A DNA stretch of 58,471 bases from Ophiostoma sp. CBS 140.51 (Eukaryota; Ascomycota; Sordariomycetes; Ophiostomatales; Ophiostomataceae). The DNA is taken from positions 1-58,471 of the forward strand of contig JANSLP010000200.1 of assembly GCA_029298735.1 (NCBI GenBank), written 5' to 3'. The notes below the pieces were generated by a model. That model searched no databases. It had not been told where the DNA came from and was given only the letters and a program-made list of their open reading frames with translations. The translations under genes and the position numbers were made by a program. The stretch's first letter is position 1. Every line of letters begins with the position of its first letter. Below are positions 33,931 through 43,394 of this stretch, one piece after another.

Positions 33931-36900
33931 ATGACCAGTCCAAAAGAACAAGCACCCTCGCTCGAGTCTGCCCAGACGATGGTCATGTTTCCTGACCAGG
34001 CATTGGAGGACAACAACGTCAACGACAATGATACCTCTGCTGACAACAATAACGACAACGATGCCGCCGCAGCTGAGATGGTCCGGCAGTTCAGCCTCGA
34101 GATCATCCGTTCGGTTTCACACGCCACTGGCAATCACCAACCTGGTGACGTGACCTTCACCGCCCTCGACCCAACCTCAGCTCGCTTCGATGCCCGACTT
34201 TGGGTCCGAAAACTGCTGCATAACTGCGCCCAAGACCCAGAACGGTTTCCCCGACCCACAGCCGGCGTGGCCTACCGCAATTTGACAGTCCACGGCTTCG
34301 GCGGAAACGCCACGGATGTGCAGCGAGATGTTCTCAATGTCATTCTACAAGGTCCTCTTCGGGCATACCAATGGCTCCGCAACCGCCGTCGTCAAGTCTC
34401 TATCCTACACAAGATGGACGGTCTGGTCAAAAGCGGCGAGATGCTGCTAGTTCTGGGGCGTCCTGGCAGTGGCGTCACTACACTTCTTAAGACGCTGGCT
34501 GGCGAGGCAGGGCAAGGTCTCGTCTTGAGCCCCGACTCGTGTGTCTCGTATCAAGGCATTCCGTTGAAGATCATGCAAACTCGTTTCCGCGGCGAGGTTG
34601 TCTATCAAGCTGAGACAGACGTGCACTTCCCTCAACTCACTGTTGGACAGACGCTGCAATTCGCCGCCGAGGCTCGCACACCGAGAGTCAGGCCGTCTCT
34701 TCCAGGCACACCCGACACAAGAATATCCCGTGTTGCGTACGCCACGCACCTCCGCGACGTTGTCATGGCCATGTTCGGCATCGGCCACACTGTCAACACA
34801 CGCGTTGGCAGTGACCTTGTCCGCGGTGTCAGCGGCGGCGAGCGCAAACGGGTGAGCATCGCAGAGTCAATGCTGTCGGGCGGCACTTCGGGCATGGGCA
34901 CAGTGGTTCAGTGTTGGGACAATGCCACTCGTGGCCTGGACAGCGCAACAGCGCTCCAATTTGCAAAGAGTGTTCGGCTGTCCACCGAGATCGCGGGTAC
35001 TACAGCTCTTGTGGCTATGTACCAGGCGTCAGAGGCTGCCTACAATCTTTTTGACCGGGTGTGCCTCCTCTATGAAGGGCGTCAAATCTACTTTGGACCA
35101 GCCAGTAGTGCTCGCGCCTACTTCGAGGAGATGGGCTACATGTGCCCTCCACGACAGACAACCGCCGACTTTTTGACGTCTCTCACCAACCCTGGCGAAA
35201 GACGCGTCCAGCCTGGTGTGCACCCTGACAGTGTTCCGCGGACTCCGGATGAGTTTGCTGCAGCTTGGCGAGCCAGTGCCCTGAACGCCCAGCTTCTTGC
35301 CGATATTGACGAAGTTGACAGCGAGAGTTACAATAGTGCAGTTGCCACTATGACGGCCGCCCGCCGTGCCCAGCAAGCCACCTTTACCCACCCCAAATCA
35401 CCCTACACGCTCTCCTTCCCACAGCAGGTGGCACTCTGTATGCGCCGTGGTGTTCAGCGTCTGCGAGGTGACGCTACATTCTTTGTTGTCACTGTTGCCG
35501 GCAACCTGGTTATCTCGCTCGTGCTGGGCAGTGTCTTCTATCAGCTTCCTGACGACGCCTCCAGCATCAACTCTCGCTGCATTGTGCTCTTCTTTGCCAT
35601 CCTGTTCAACGCCTTGAGCAGTGCTCTGGAGATTCTGTCACTTTATGCCCAGCGCCCCATTGTCGAGAAGCATGCTCGGTATGCACTCTATCAGCCTGCA
35701 GCCGAAGCCGTCGCTTCTGCCCTCTGCGAGCTTCCGTCCAAAATTTTGTCCGCTCTCGCCTTCAACATCCCACTCTACTTCATGGCCAATCTTCGCCAAG
35801 GGGCCGGCCACTTCTTTATCTTTCTGTTGTTTGGTTTCTCGTGCACGCTCACCATGTCGACCGTTTTGCGCACCATTGGTCAGGCGTCCCGGACTGTACA
35901 CCAAGCTTTGACTCCTGCTGCCGTTCTCATTTTAGCGTTGGTGATCTACACCGGCTTTGTGTTGCCCACTCATGCCATGCAAGGCTGGCTGCGCTGGGTG
36001 GCTCGGGTGAACCCGATTGCCTACGCCTACGAGAGTCTTGTTGTTAACGAGCTGGGCGGTGGACGCACATTCCCTTGCACACAATTTGTGCCAGCCTATC
36101 CTGGAGTGGAGGCCACACAACGGACTTGTGCTACAGCAGGTGCCATGCCTGGTGACGATTTTGTCGTTGGCGATGTCATCTTGGAGGGTAGCTATGGGTA
36201 TAGCGATTCTCACCTCTGGCGCAACCTTGGTATCCTGGCGGCATTCATGTTGTTCTTTTTCTCGCTGTACCTCCTGGCTGCAGAGATGGTCACAGAAGCC
36301 GAATCCAAGGGCGAGGTTTTGGTGTATCGGCGGAAGAAAAATCAGGCACTGATGGAAGCAAAGTCTTCCAACGCTCCACCGTCTGAGAAGCAGGATCAAC
36401 CCACGAGCAGTGACGACAATACAAAATCTACTCCCAGCAAAGGCATCTTCCACTGGCGGGATGTTTGTTATGATATCCCCGCAGCCGGTGGGGAGACTCG
36501 CCGTCTACTAGATCATGTCGACGGTTGGGTCAAGCCAGGTACTTTGACTGTCTTGATGGGCGTCTCTGGCGCTGGCAAGACAACTCTTCTTGATGTTCTC
36601 GCAGCCCGCGTCACAACTGGTGTTGTCTATGGCGCCATGCAAGTCGACGGTGTTGTTCGTGGTGCCGCCTTCCAACAGCGCACCACGGGCTATGTTCAAC
36701 AGCAAGACGTACACTTGGCCACATCCACAGTGCGTGAGGCTCTCTGCTTCAGTGCCGAGTTGAGACAGCCAGCTTCGGTTTCGACAATAAATAAGCACGC
36801 TTATGTCGAAGAGGTCATTGAGCTCCTAGAGATGGCAGACTACGCCGATGCTGTTGTGGCTGGTCTTAATGTCGAACAGCGCAAGCGACTGACTATTGCC

Positions 36901-38445
36901 GTCGAGCTGGCAGCTAAGCCCGACCTTCTTCTCTTCTTGGACGAGCCTACCTCTGGCCTAGACAGCCAAACAGCCTGGTCGGTCACCACGCTTGTTCGCC
37001 GCCTTGCTGACCATGGCCAGGCTGTCTTGTGCACCATTCATCAGCCGTCAGCCTTGTTATTTGAACAGTTTGACCGCTTGCTGCTTCTGGCCGCCGGAGG
37101 ACGCACTGTCTACTTTGGCGATATTGGGCCACATGCTTCGACACTGATCAAGTACTTGGAGACACAACGGTCTGCAGACAGCACTGCCCCAGACTGTGCT
37201 CCCGACGAGAACCCAGCGGAGTGGATGCTTCGGGTGATTGGTGCAGCCAGAGATGAGGTTCAAGTCTCAGACCATGTCCAAGACTGGGCTGCCACTTGGC
37301 GGGCAAGTGATGAGTACCGTGTCGTTCAAGCGGAGCTGGCGTCTCTCGAAGGTGTCACGGAGGGCCACCAAGACAATGCCATTGATGCTGACTCGTCTGC
37401 TCCCACGTATTCTGCTCCATTCACAACTCAACTGGCCACAGTCACTCGTCGTGTTTGGCAGCAGTACTGGCGTACTCCATCCTACATTTATGCCAAGCTA
37501 GCCTTGTGCTTTGGCACAGCCTTGCTTATCGGTCTCTCCTTCCGCGCCGCCCCTCTCACTGAGACTGGTCTCCAGAGCCAAATGTTCTCTCTGTTCTTGC
37601 TGTTGGTGATCTTTGCCTTCTTGACGTACCAGACGATGCCCCATTTCATCCAGCAGCGCGAGCTCTTTGAAGTCCGTGAGCGTGCTGCCCGAACGTACCA
37701 CTGGGCCGTTTTCGTCTCGGCCAACGTCCTTGTCGAAATTCCCTGGAACACCTTGGCTGCCCTCCTTGTCTTCCTTCCCTTCTACTACCTCGTCGGCATG
37801 CAAAACAATGCCGTGCCCACTCACGCCGTAGCCGAGCGTGGTGGGCTCATGTTCTTCTTCCTTTGGGTCTTCCTCCTGTTCGAGTCCACCTTTGCCGACA
37901 TGGTCGTCGCCGGTGCACCTACGGCCGAGTTGGGTGCGACTATTGCTCTACTCCTGTTTGCATTCTGTCTCATTTTTTGTGGCGTCATGGTCCCCGTTGC
38001 TTCACTGCCCGGCTTCTGGTCATTCATGTACCGCGTTTCCCCGCTCACATATCTCATCGGCGGACTTCTTGCAACAGGCATCGCTCAAAATGACGTCGAG
38101 TGCTCGTCCCTCGAGCTTTTGCAGTTTCAACCGCCGGCCAACACTACTTGTGCCGACTACATGGCGCCCTACTTGCAGCTAGCTGGTGGCAGTCTTGCCA
38201 ATCCCGATGCCGTCTTCCCTGCCGCCTGTCAGTTCTGCTCGCTGGCCACCACGGATGCGTACCTGGCCACTGTCAATATCTTCTACTCACAACGGTGGCG
38301 CAACTTGGGTTTGATGTTTGCGTATATTGTCTTCAACGTCTTTGCCGCTCTCGGGCTATATTGGTTGGCACGGGCACCCAAGACAAGATTGAAGTTGAAG
38401 GTTGGTGAGGTGTGGGAAAAGGTCACAAAACCGGCGAGGCGGTAG
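33931..38445 (+). CDS. PDR-type full-size ABC transporter (ABCG)
   Basis: Plasma-membrane drug-efflux pump of 1504 aa without introns, with the order NBD1-TMD1-NBD2-TMD2. NBD1: Walker A GRPGSGVTT (about residue 177), signature VSGGERKRVS (about 300), Walker-B-like CWDNATRGLDS. NBD2: Walker A GVSGAGKTT (about 878), signature-position NVEQRKRLT (about 980), Walker B FLDEPTSGLDS (about 1003). This asymmetry is the PDR pattern: NBD1 lacks the Walker A Lys (Val here, more often Cys) and NBD2 lacks the LSGGQ-type signature. Only one of the two ATP sites should hydrolyse ATP. The extracellular loop of TMD1 has the usual Cys residues. Length and order match azole or toxin efflux pumps of filamentous fungi; substrates cannot be predicted. 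Confidence 0.95.
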   Translation: MTSPKEQAPSLESAQTMVMFPDQALEDNNVNDNDTSADNNNDNDAAAAEMVRQFSLEIIRSVSHATGNHQPGDVTFTALDPTSARFDARLWVRKLLHNCAQDPERFPRPTAGVAYRNLTVHGFGGNATDVQRDVLNVILQGPLRAYQWLRNRRRQVSILHKMDGLVKSGEMLLVLGRPGSGVTTLLKTLAGEAGQGLVLSPDSCVSYQGIPLKIMQTRFRGEVVYQAETDVHFPQLTVGQTLQFAAEARTPRVRPSLPGTPDTRISRVAYATHLRDVVMAMFGIGHTVNTRVGSDLVRGVSGGERKRVSIAESMLSGGTSGMGTVVQCWDNATRGLDSATALQFAKSVRLSTEIAGTTALVAMYQASEAAYNLFDRVCLLYEGRQIYFGPASSARAYFEEMGYMCPPRQTTADFLTSLTNPGERRVQPGVHPDSVPRTPDEFAAAWRASALNAQLLADIDEVDSESYNSAVATMTAARRAQQATFTHPKSPYTLSFPQQVALCMRRGVQRLRGDATFFVVTVAGNLVISLVLGSVFYQLPDDASSINSRCIVLFFAILFNALSSALEILSLYAQRPIVEKHARYALYQPAAEAVASALCELPSKILSALAFNIPLYFMANLRQGAGHFFIFLLFGFSCTLTMSTVLRTIGQASRTVHQALTPAAVLILALVIYTGFVLPTHAMQGWLRWVARVNPIAYAYESLVVNELGGGRTFPCTQFVPAYPGVEATQRTCATAGAMPGDDFVVGDVILEGSYGYSDSHLWRNLGILAAFMLFFFSLYLLAAEMVTEAESKGEVLVYRRKKNQALMEAKSSNAPPSEKQDQPTSSDDNTKSTPSKGIFHWRDVCYDIPAAGGETRRLLDHVDGWVKPGTLTVLMGVSGAGKTTLLDVLAARVTTGVVYGAMQVDGVVRGAAFQQRTTGYVQQQDVHLATSTVREALCFSAELRQPASVSTINKHAYVEEVIELLEMADYADAVVAGLNVEQRKRLTIAVELAAKPDLLLFLDEPTSGLDSQTAWSVTTLVRRLADHGQAVLCTIHQPSALLFEQFDRLLLLAAGGRTVYFGDIGPHASTLIKYLETQRSADSTAPDCAPDENPAEWMLRVIGAARDEVQVSDHVQDWAATWRASDEYRVVQAELASLEGVTEGHQDNAIDADSSAPTYSAPFTTQLATVTRRVWQQYWRTPSYIYAKLALCFGTALLIGLSFRAAPLTETGLQSQMFSLFLLLVIFAFLTYQTMPHFIQQRELFEVRERAARTYHWAVFVSANVLVEIPWNTLAALLVFLPFYYLVGMQNNAVPTHAVAERGGLMFFFLWVFLLFESTFADMVVAGAPTAELGATIALLLFAFCLIFCGVMVPVASLPGFWSFMYRVSPLTYLIGGLLATGIAQNDVECSSLELLQFQPPANTTCADYMAPYLQLAGGSLANPDAVFPAACQFCSLATTDAYLATVNIFYSQRWRNLGLMFAYIVFNVFAALGLYWLARAPKTRLKLKVGEVWEKVTKPARR

Positions 38446-38614
38446 GTGTACTTCATGGACAGATGTGTTTAATGTTGTCATTCTTTTTTTTATTCCTTTT
38501 GTTATTTAGTTATTGTTTTTTGTACCTAGACTGTGCTTCGTTTTTACTTCGTTGTTCGTGGACCTGATAAAATTGAAAATAAAATATACGTGGCGGGAAT
38601 GTTTACTTCTCCTC

Positions 38615-39424
38615 TCACAACAGCTTCCCTTTCTTACACCCAGTAGCTAGTGTAAAATAGTAGCCGCGCTGATTTGTCACAAGGCGAAGTGGTACAGAAT
38701 CCCCTCTCTCAGCTTCAAAGTCATGGTTGTAGTGCGTGTGTCCAAAGCCCCACGCCTTGACCTTGGGCGGTAGGAAGCATGACTCTCGGGTCAAGTCGGT
38801 AGCAAAGGCGCTCGTCAATGTGTTGCTTGTGTGATTTGGGTCCCGGGCTCGTGCGCCGAGAGTTGGGCACCAGTGTGTCAGTATCAAGATGTTCTTCACA
38901 CTGTCGTCTTTCTCAAGAGAAGTGACCTCCTCAATCAACCATATGATGTCCCTCGCATGAGAAGCATTGTGCGATGTCACATCCCACCCACCATCAACGT
39001 GGTTAAAGTTGTTGAGGCCCATGTTAACAGCCATTTCTCTTTTGAACGGGATGTAGGAGAACAGGCTGCGACCGGGAACGACCGTGTCGGCGCTGAGGTG
39101 GTGGGAGCGGTGGCCAAGAACGACGAAGTCGCCCAGTGTGTTGTCGCTACCACGACGGGTCTTGACATCGTCTTCGATTTCTTTCAGGATAGCCAGCATC
39201 TTGTCCCATGTAGAATGATATGCCTCGTGGTTGCCGGCGACAAACAGGACGGTGTTGAACTGGCGCAGCTGCTTGTCTAAAAAGGTGGCCAGGTCGTCGC
39301 GATGGGGCTCGACGTTGCCAATGTCGCCTACAAGTGCAAGGGCGGGCGCGTGTGGGATAATTTCAAAAACATCGTACGCTTTTGGGGCCTCTAAATGGAG
39401 GTCAGAAACGATTTGAATCGCCAT
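38615..39424 (-). CDS. Calcineurin-like metallophosphoesterase
   Basis: Predicted soluble two-metal phosphoesterase of 269 aa without introns. All five family blocks are present: SDLHLE (Asp8, His10), GDIGN (Asp34), GNHE (Asn65, His66), the LTHWCPT histidine and the C-terminal GHTHYN pair. The protein is close to the minimal domain length, with no signal peptide or membrane segment, and belongs to the short fungal Ser/Thr-phosphatase-like group of unknown substrate. It starts at the ATG at 39424 and lies between two transporter genes. Only 169 bp separate its 3' end from that of the ABC gene. A functional link to them is not evident. Confidence 0.88.
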   Translation of the reverse strand: MAIQIVSDLHLEAPKAYDVFEIIPHAPALALVGDIGNVEPHRDDLATFLDKQLRQFNTVLFVAGNHEAYHSTWDKMLAILKEIEDDVKTRRGSDNTLGDFVVLGHRSHHLSADTVVPGRSLFSYIPFKREMAVNMGLNNFNHVDGGWDVTSHNASHARDIIWLIEEVTSLEKDDSVKNILILTHWCPTLGARARDPNHTSNTLTSAFATDLTRESCFLPPKVKAWGFGHTHYNHDFEAERGDSVPLRLVTNQRGYYFTLATGCKKGKLL

Positions 39425-39658
39425 TGTAAAAGTGATGATGTGAGGCGCGTTTGATGTTGGTGGCGGTAAACAAGCCAGATTTGGGGGGCCAAATTCAGAT
39501 GCCCCGCAATTTTCACAGAAATGTCAACAAATGCAAAATCAGGCAGCAGAATTCGATGTGTTCAGCAAAAGAAATTTAGTGCATGCAATAGATGCAAAAA
39601 GCATCGAATCAGCTATTGGTTTTATTTCTTGAATAATTATTTCCCGCCAAAATCACTC

Positions 39659-41491
39659 CTACACATCATTATCCTCTAGCTTCGATCGTGGAATGACATC
39701 CTCAGCAGCTTCAGTGGGCCGCAGCGTGACAGCCACCTCGCCCGTCAGCAGCTTGTCAACATTCGGCACAAAGATGCTCAAAATAATACCGATGCCGCTG
39801 AACGCAATAGTCGAGTAAAAGACGGTACGGTAAGCATCGGCACTGGCCACTTTGTAGGCGTGCACGCCAACTGCCAGAATTGTTTCGTTGAGACCAGGAA
39901 CGACACCGGCAGCCGATGCAGCTGCGGCGCCACCTGAACCATATGCTGTGATGAACGCCTCCGTCTGGGATGCAGGTAGACCAGCAGCTTCGAGTGCCGC
40001 GGGGACTTGCGTGGGGATTGTCGTGGCCAGGCGGTTCGAGAGGACCACCGTGTATACGGTACCACACAGCGTCGACACAAATGAACGGGAAGAGCCACCA
40101 ATGCCCAGAGCGGTACCGATCTCGCGCTGGTCCGTGATGCAGATGGAGGCACAAGTTGAAGTCAGACACTCGTTAGCGCCGATAAATGTCGTTCCCAACA
40201 GCAACAAGACAATGGCCCGCGTTGGCGTATCGGGTGTGCAAGTTGCCATGCACGCAAGGAGAGCAGCACCCGTGAAAAAGACGAACCGAATGACCCAGTG
40301 AATGCGCTTCTTGGCAAAGCCGGCCAGAATCTCACCAGCAGTAATACCACCGCCGACAACACCAGCGGCCCAGCCACTCCACATGATGTCGTGCTGGTCG
40401 GCATACAGAGCACTAATCATGTCGGGCCAGATGACGGCAAAGGCGTAGTAGACGGAGGCACCGATGGACCACATCAGAATGCAGACCAGCCAGTCGCGGT
40501 TCTTGAGCAGGTGAACGGGCAGAAGGGGCTCTTTAAGTGGCATGTAGATTTCCCAGGCAAAGAAGGCGGCCAGCAGCAAGACACCAACGATGACAGTGAC
40601 GATAACGTGCGCCGACTTCCATGGGTACATGCCGCCGCCCCAAGACAGACCCATCAAGAACAGTAGCAGACCAAGGGTAGCCATCAGCGTTCCGACGTAG
40701 TCAAAGTCCCGAATGTAGGCCATGACAGCCGCGCTGCCGTGCTTCATGGCAAACGACGGCGGGTGGTAAAACAGGTACCAAGCAGCGGTGCACACGGCAT
40801 TCATCGCTGTCAACAGATAGAACGACCCACGCCATCCGACACTCGACTCGTACTCAAAAGCATACCCTATCACTGGACCGAAGCCGTTAGGCAAGATCAG
40901 CCACAAGTAGCAGTACGAGTTGGCCATCACGCGGTACTTCATCGGCACGAGCTCGCCGACGGCAAAAACGAAAGACAGCTGGGCCGACGAGCCCAAGCCG
41001 ATGAGTGTCTCGCCGGCAATCATGGCAGGGATGTTGGGTGCTGTGGCGCAGACGATGCTGCCCAAAAGAGCAAGAGCACTGCCGACGATAAAGAACCACC
41101 GACGGCCAAAAATGTCGGTGAGTCGACCAACAATCATGAGACCGACGGCGCCCGTCAGGGTGTAGGTGAGGGCCACCCAGTTGATGTTGTCGCTGGGGCC
41201 AATGTCGGCATTGACGATGCCCAAGAGGGGGGCAATGAACGAGAATCCAGCCACGCCGCACATGAGGCTCATGCCAATGGCAAACATGCTGCCCCAGAAG
41301 TGTACGGTCCGGAAGTAGCCCTTGGGCAGGTCTATGTCGTCAATGGAGAACACCTTGCCTGTGGCATCGTGTTCGGTGTTGTGAGCGGTCGTGGTCTCAT
41401 CGGTGGCAGGTAGGGCTGCGATATTGTTGGCGTCGGTCTTTTCGTTGTGGACGACAGGAGCCTCTTTGGGCTCTTCGACGTTGGAAGCCAT
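39659..41491 (-). CDS. MFS transporter, TRI12-like (fungal trichothecene efflux pump family)
   Basis: Plasma-membrane MFS carrier of 610 aa with about 14 hydrophobic segments and no intron. The N-terminal 60 residues are hydrophilic and acidic; the first membrane part then shows WVALTYTLTGAVGLMIVGRLTDIFGRR, which holds the loop-2 motif GRLTDIFGRR. The sequence fits the TRI12/siderophore-like branch of fungal DHA2-type carriers. The family name comes from the trichothecene pump of Fusarium; no toxin-biosynthesis gene is present in this window, so a general efflux role is more likely. Start: ATG at 41491 in the context CCATGG. Confidence 0.88.
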   Translation of the reverse strand: MASNVEEPKEAPVVHNEKTDANNIAALPATDETTTAHNTEHDATGKVFSIDDIDLPKGYFRTVHFWGSMFAIGMSLMCGVAGFSFIAPLLGIVNADIGPSDNINWVALTYTLTGAVGLMIVGRLTDIFGRRWFFIVGSALALLGSIVCATAPNIPAMIAGETLIGLGSSAQLSFVFAVGELVPMKYRVMANSYCYLWLILPNGFGPVIGYAFEYESSVGWRGSFYLLTAMNAVCTAAWYLFYHPPSFAMKHGSAAVMAYIRDFDYVGTLMATLGLLLFLMGLSWGGGMYPWKSAHVIVTVIVGVLLLAAFFAWEIYMPLKEPLLPVHLLKNRDWLVCILMWSIGASVYYAFAVIWPDMISALYADQHDIMWSGWAAGVVGGGITAGEILAGFAKKRIHWVIRFVFFTGAALLACMATCTPDTPTRAIVLLLLGTTFIGANECLTSTCASICITDQREIGTALGIGGSSRSFVSTLCGTVYTVVLSNRLATTIPTQVPAALEAAGLPASQTEAFITAYGSGGAAAASAAGVVPGLNETILAVGVHAYKVASADAYRTVFYSTIAFSGIGIILSIFVPNVDKLLTGEVAVTLRPTEAAEDVIPRSKLEDNDV

Positions 41492-43394
41492 GGTAAAGGA
41501 AGTGGTAAGGGAATGTTAGAGATGAGTTGATCTGCAGCACTTTTGTCTCTCCTAGTGACAGCAGTGTCCTTTTTGTACCGCCGATCAACAGGAGCGTGTC
41601 TTTTTCATTCTCCTCACTTTCTCCGCGTTCACTCCACCTCGACATTTATTTTCCTTTTAATCTCCACACAGCTTCTCCTCAGCCCAGAGCCCCGCGAGCC
41701 CCGGAAGTCTGATACCGCTGATCCGCACCGTTATCGGGGACGGTATGGCCATGGTTGCAGGACAGCGACCCCGGAAATCGGTGTCAAAGTTATCCCCGCA
41801 AAGATAAGACACAAGAAAATGCTAGGTGTACTTTATCTTGGGTAAATGTATCCATTTCCTTCGTGGCTCACAGATGTCTTGTAATAATTTTGCACAAATA
41901 CTGCTCATTATCATCGTCATACGAAGTATGTTAGCGGGTAGTCAAGACAAAATGCATCAAGGGACCATGGTGGCCGTTATCTGTAGGTGAAGTGGAAGAA
42001 GTGGGAAGATGGAAATGCTCTCCCAGATGTGGGGAACATGGATGGACAAGGTAACGTCTTGCCCGACGACAAGGTGAACAGCTGTTTCTCCTACGGCTTC
42101 AAGTAAGCACACTTCTAATTTCATTCTCTATACCGTTTGCTTTCCAAAATTCAAAAGCTCGGTCATCAACGTCCAATGTGTGTTTGCTGCTTGATTCAAG
42201 TTTGCATCTGCTTTGTAACAGACGAGCAATATGATGTCCGCATTTCTGAGTCAAGGACAGCTTCTTGACTCGAGAAGCAAACTCGCCGACTTTTGCTGCA
42301 TTCTGACTGCAATGATTCGGTCAAGGATCGCTAATGAATCAACAAAACGACCTCCCCTCATTAATTTTGCGGTCTCCTGACTCGTTACTGCTTCCTGCGG
42401 CCTCCATGCCCGATCTTCTGCCCGTATTAAGAATAAAGGGCGTCGTCTCCGCTGTCGATCTTTACTGTGAGTGCTGGTCCGTGGTTGAGCTACGGTTATT
42501 GAAGTAGCGACGATAGCGGTTGAGCGGGTCCTTTGGGGCGTTTTTGGGGGGCGTTTTGGCGTGAAAACGGGCGTTGCGTTCCGTGCGGGGACGGCTCGCT
42601 CCCAGCGCCACTTTGAGGCGTTGAAAAGAGAAGGAAGGCTGACAGTGATTGAAATGTTTCAAAAATATCACCGCAGTAATATCTTTTGAGTACATCTGTT
42701 CTGCCTCGTTTTTCTACACCTTTATTTCCTTGAAATCTCCTATATTTGTTATAGAACAATGTTAGCAATTTTATTATTCTCGCATTAAGTATTGAATCTA
42801 TTCTAAAGAACAAATTTGAAGGAGAAAGAAAAGAAAAGAAACTCAAATAGAAATGTAAAAATAGCCCGAAGCACAGGAAAAATGAAGCAGAGCCCTTTTC
42901 TTTAGATTTCCATAGTATCGTCGGTTTGCACGCATGAAACTGCTATCGTCACATCAATTTGGTGATGCTAAAAGCCCCACAAAAATCCGCAACGCGGCAG
43001 CTTCCGTTTTCTCCATATTCTTAAAATAATACGGGGCTTTCTCCTGCAAAAAAAAAAAAAAAAAAATCTCATCAGATGAGCATATCGTTCAGTTTCATTT
43101 TCATTTCATTTTGTAACCCCTGTCATTGCTGTGGGATAACCCTGCGACAATTGGCGACGTGCTTGGGTGAGGAGCCGATAGTTACATATCAGATCCAGAT
43201 ATGCAAGTAACCAACAAAGAACGACGTCATGCATTCGCGGCAAGCTACACACAATAGGCAGGAGCGATTGGCGGCTTCCAAGCTTCCAGGCTTGCCTCCA
43301 ACAAACAAACGAAGCTTTAAACGAGCTTCACAAGAGCTTCGCAAAGCTCAATTGAAGTACTGCAACAAATTTCTACCACGACAACGCCGCCAAA
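41492..43394. other. 1.9 kb divergent intergenic region
   Basis: It lies between the starts of the TRI12-like gene (minus) and the HAM1-like gene (plus). Short open frames near 42460-42850 lack family character. The region includes a run of 19 A at 43048-43066 and probably holds the promoters of both genes. Confidence 0.5.
43048..43066. repeat. Poly(A) run of 19 bp
   Basis: An uninterrupted stretch of 19 adenines about 330 bp upstream of the HAM1-like start codon. It is most likely a promoter poly(dA:dT) tract, which tends to exclude nucleosomes. Confidence 0.9.
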
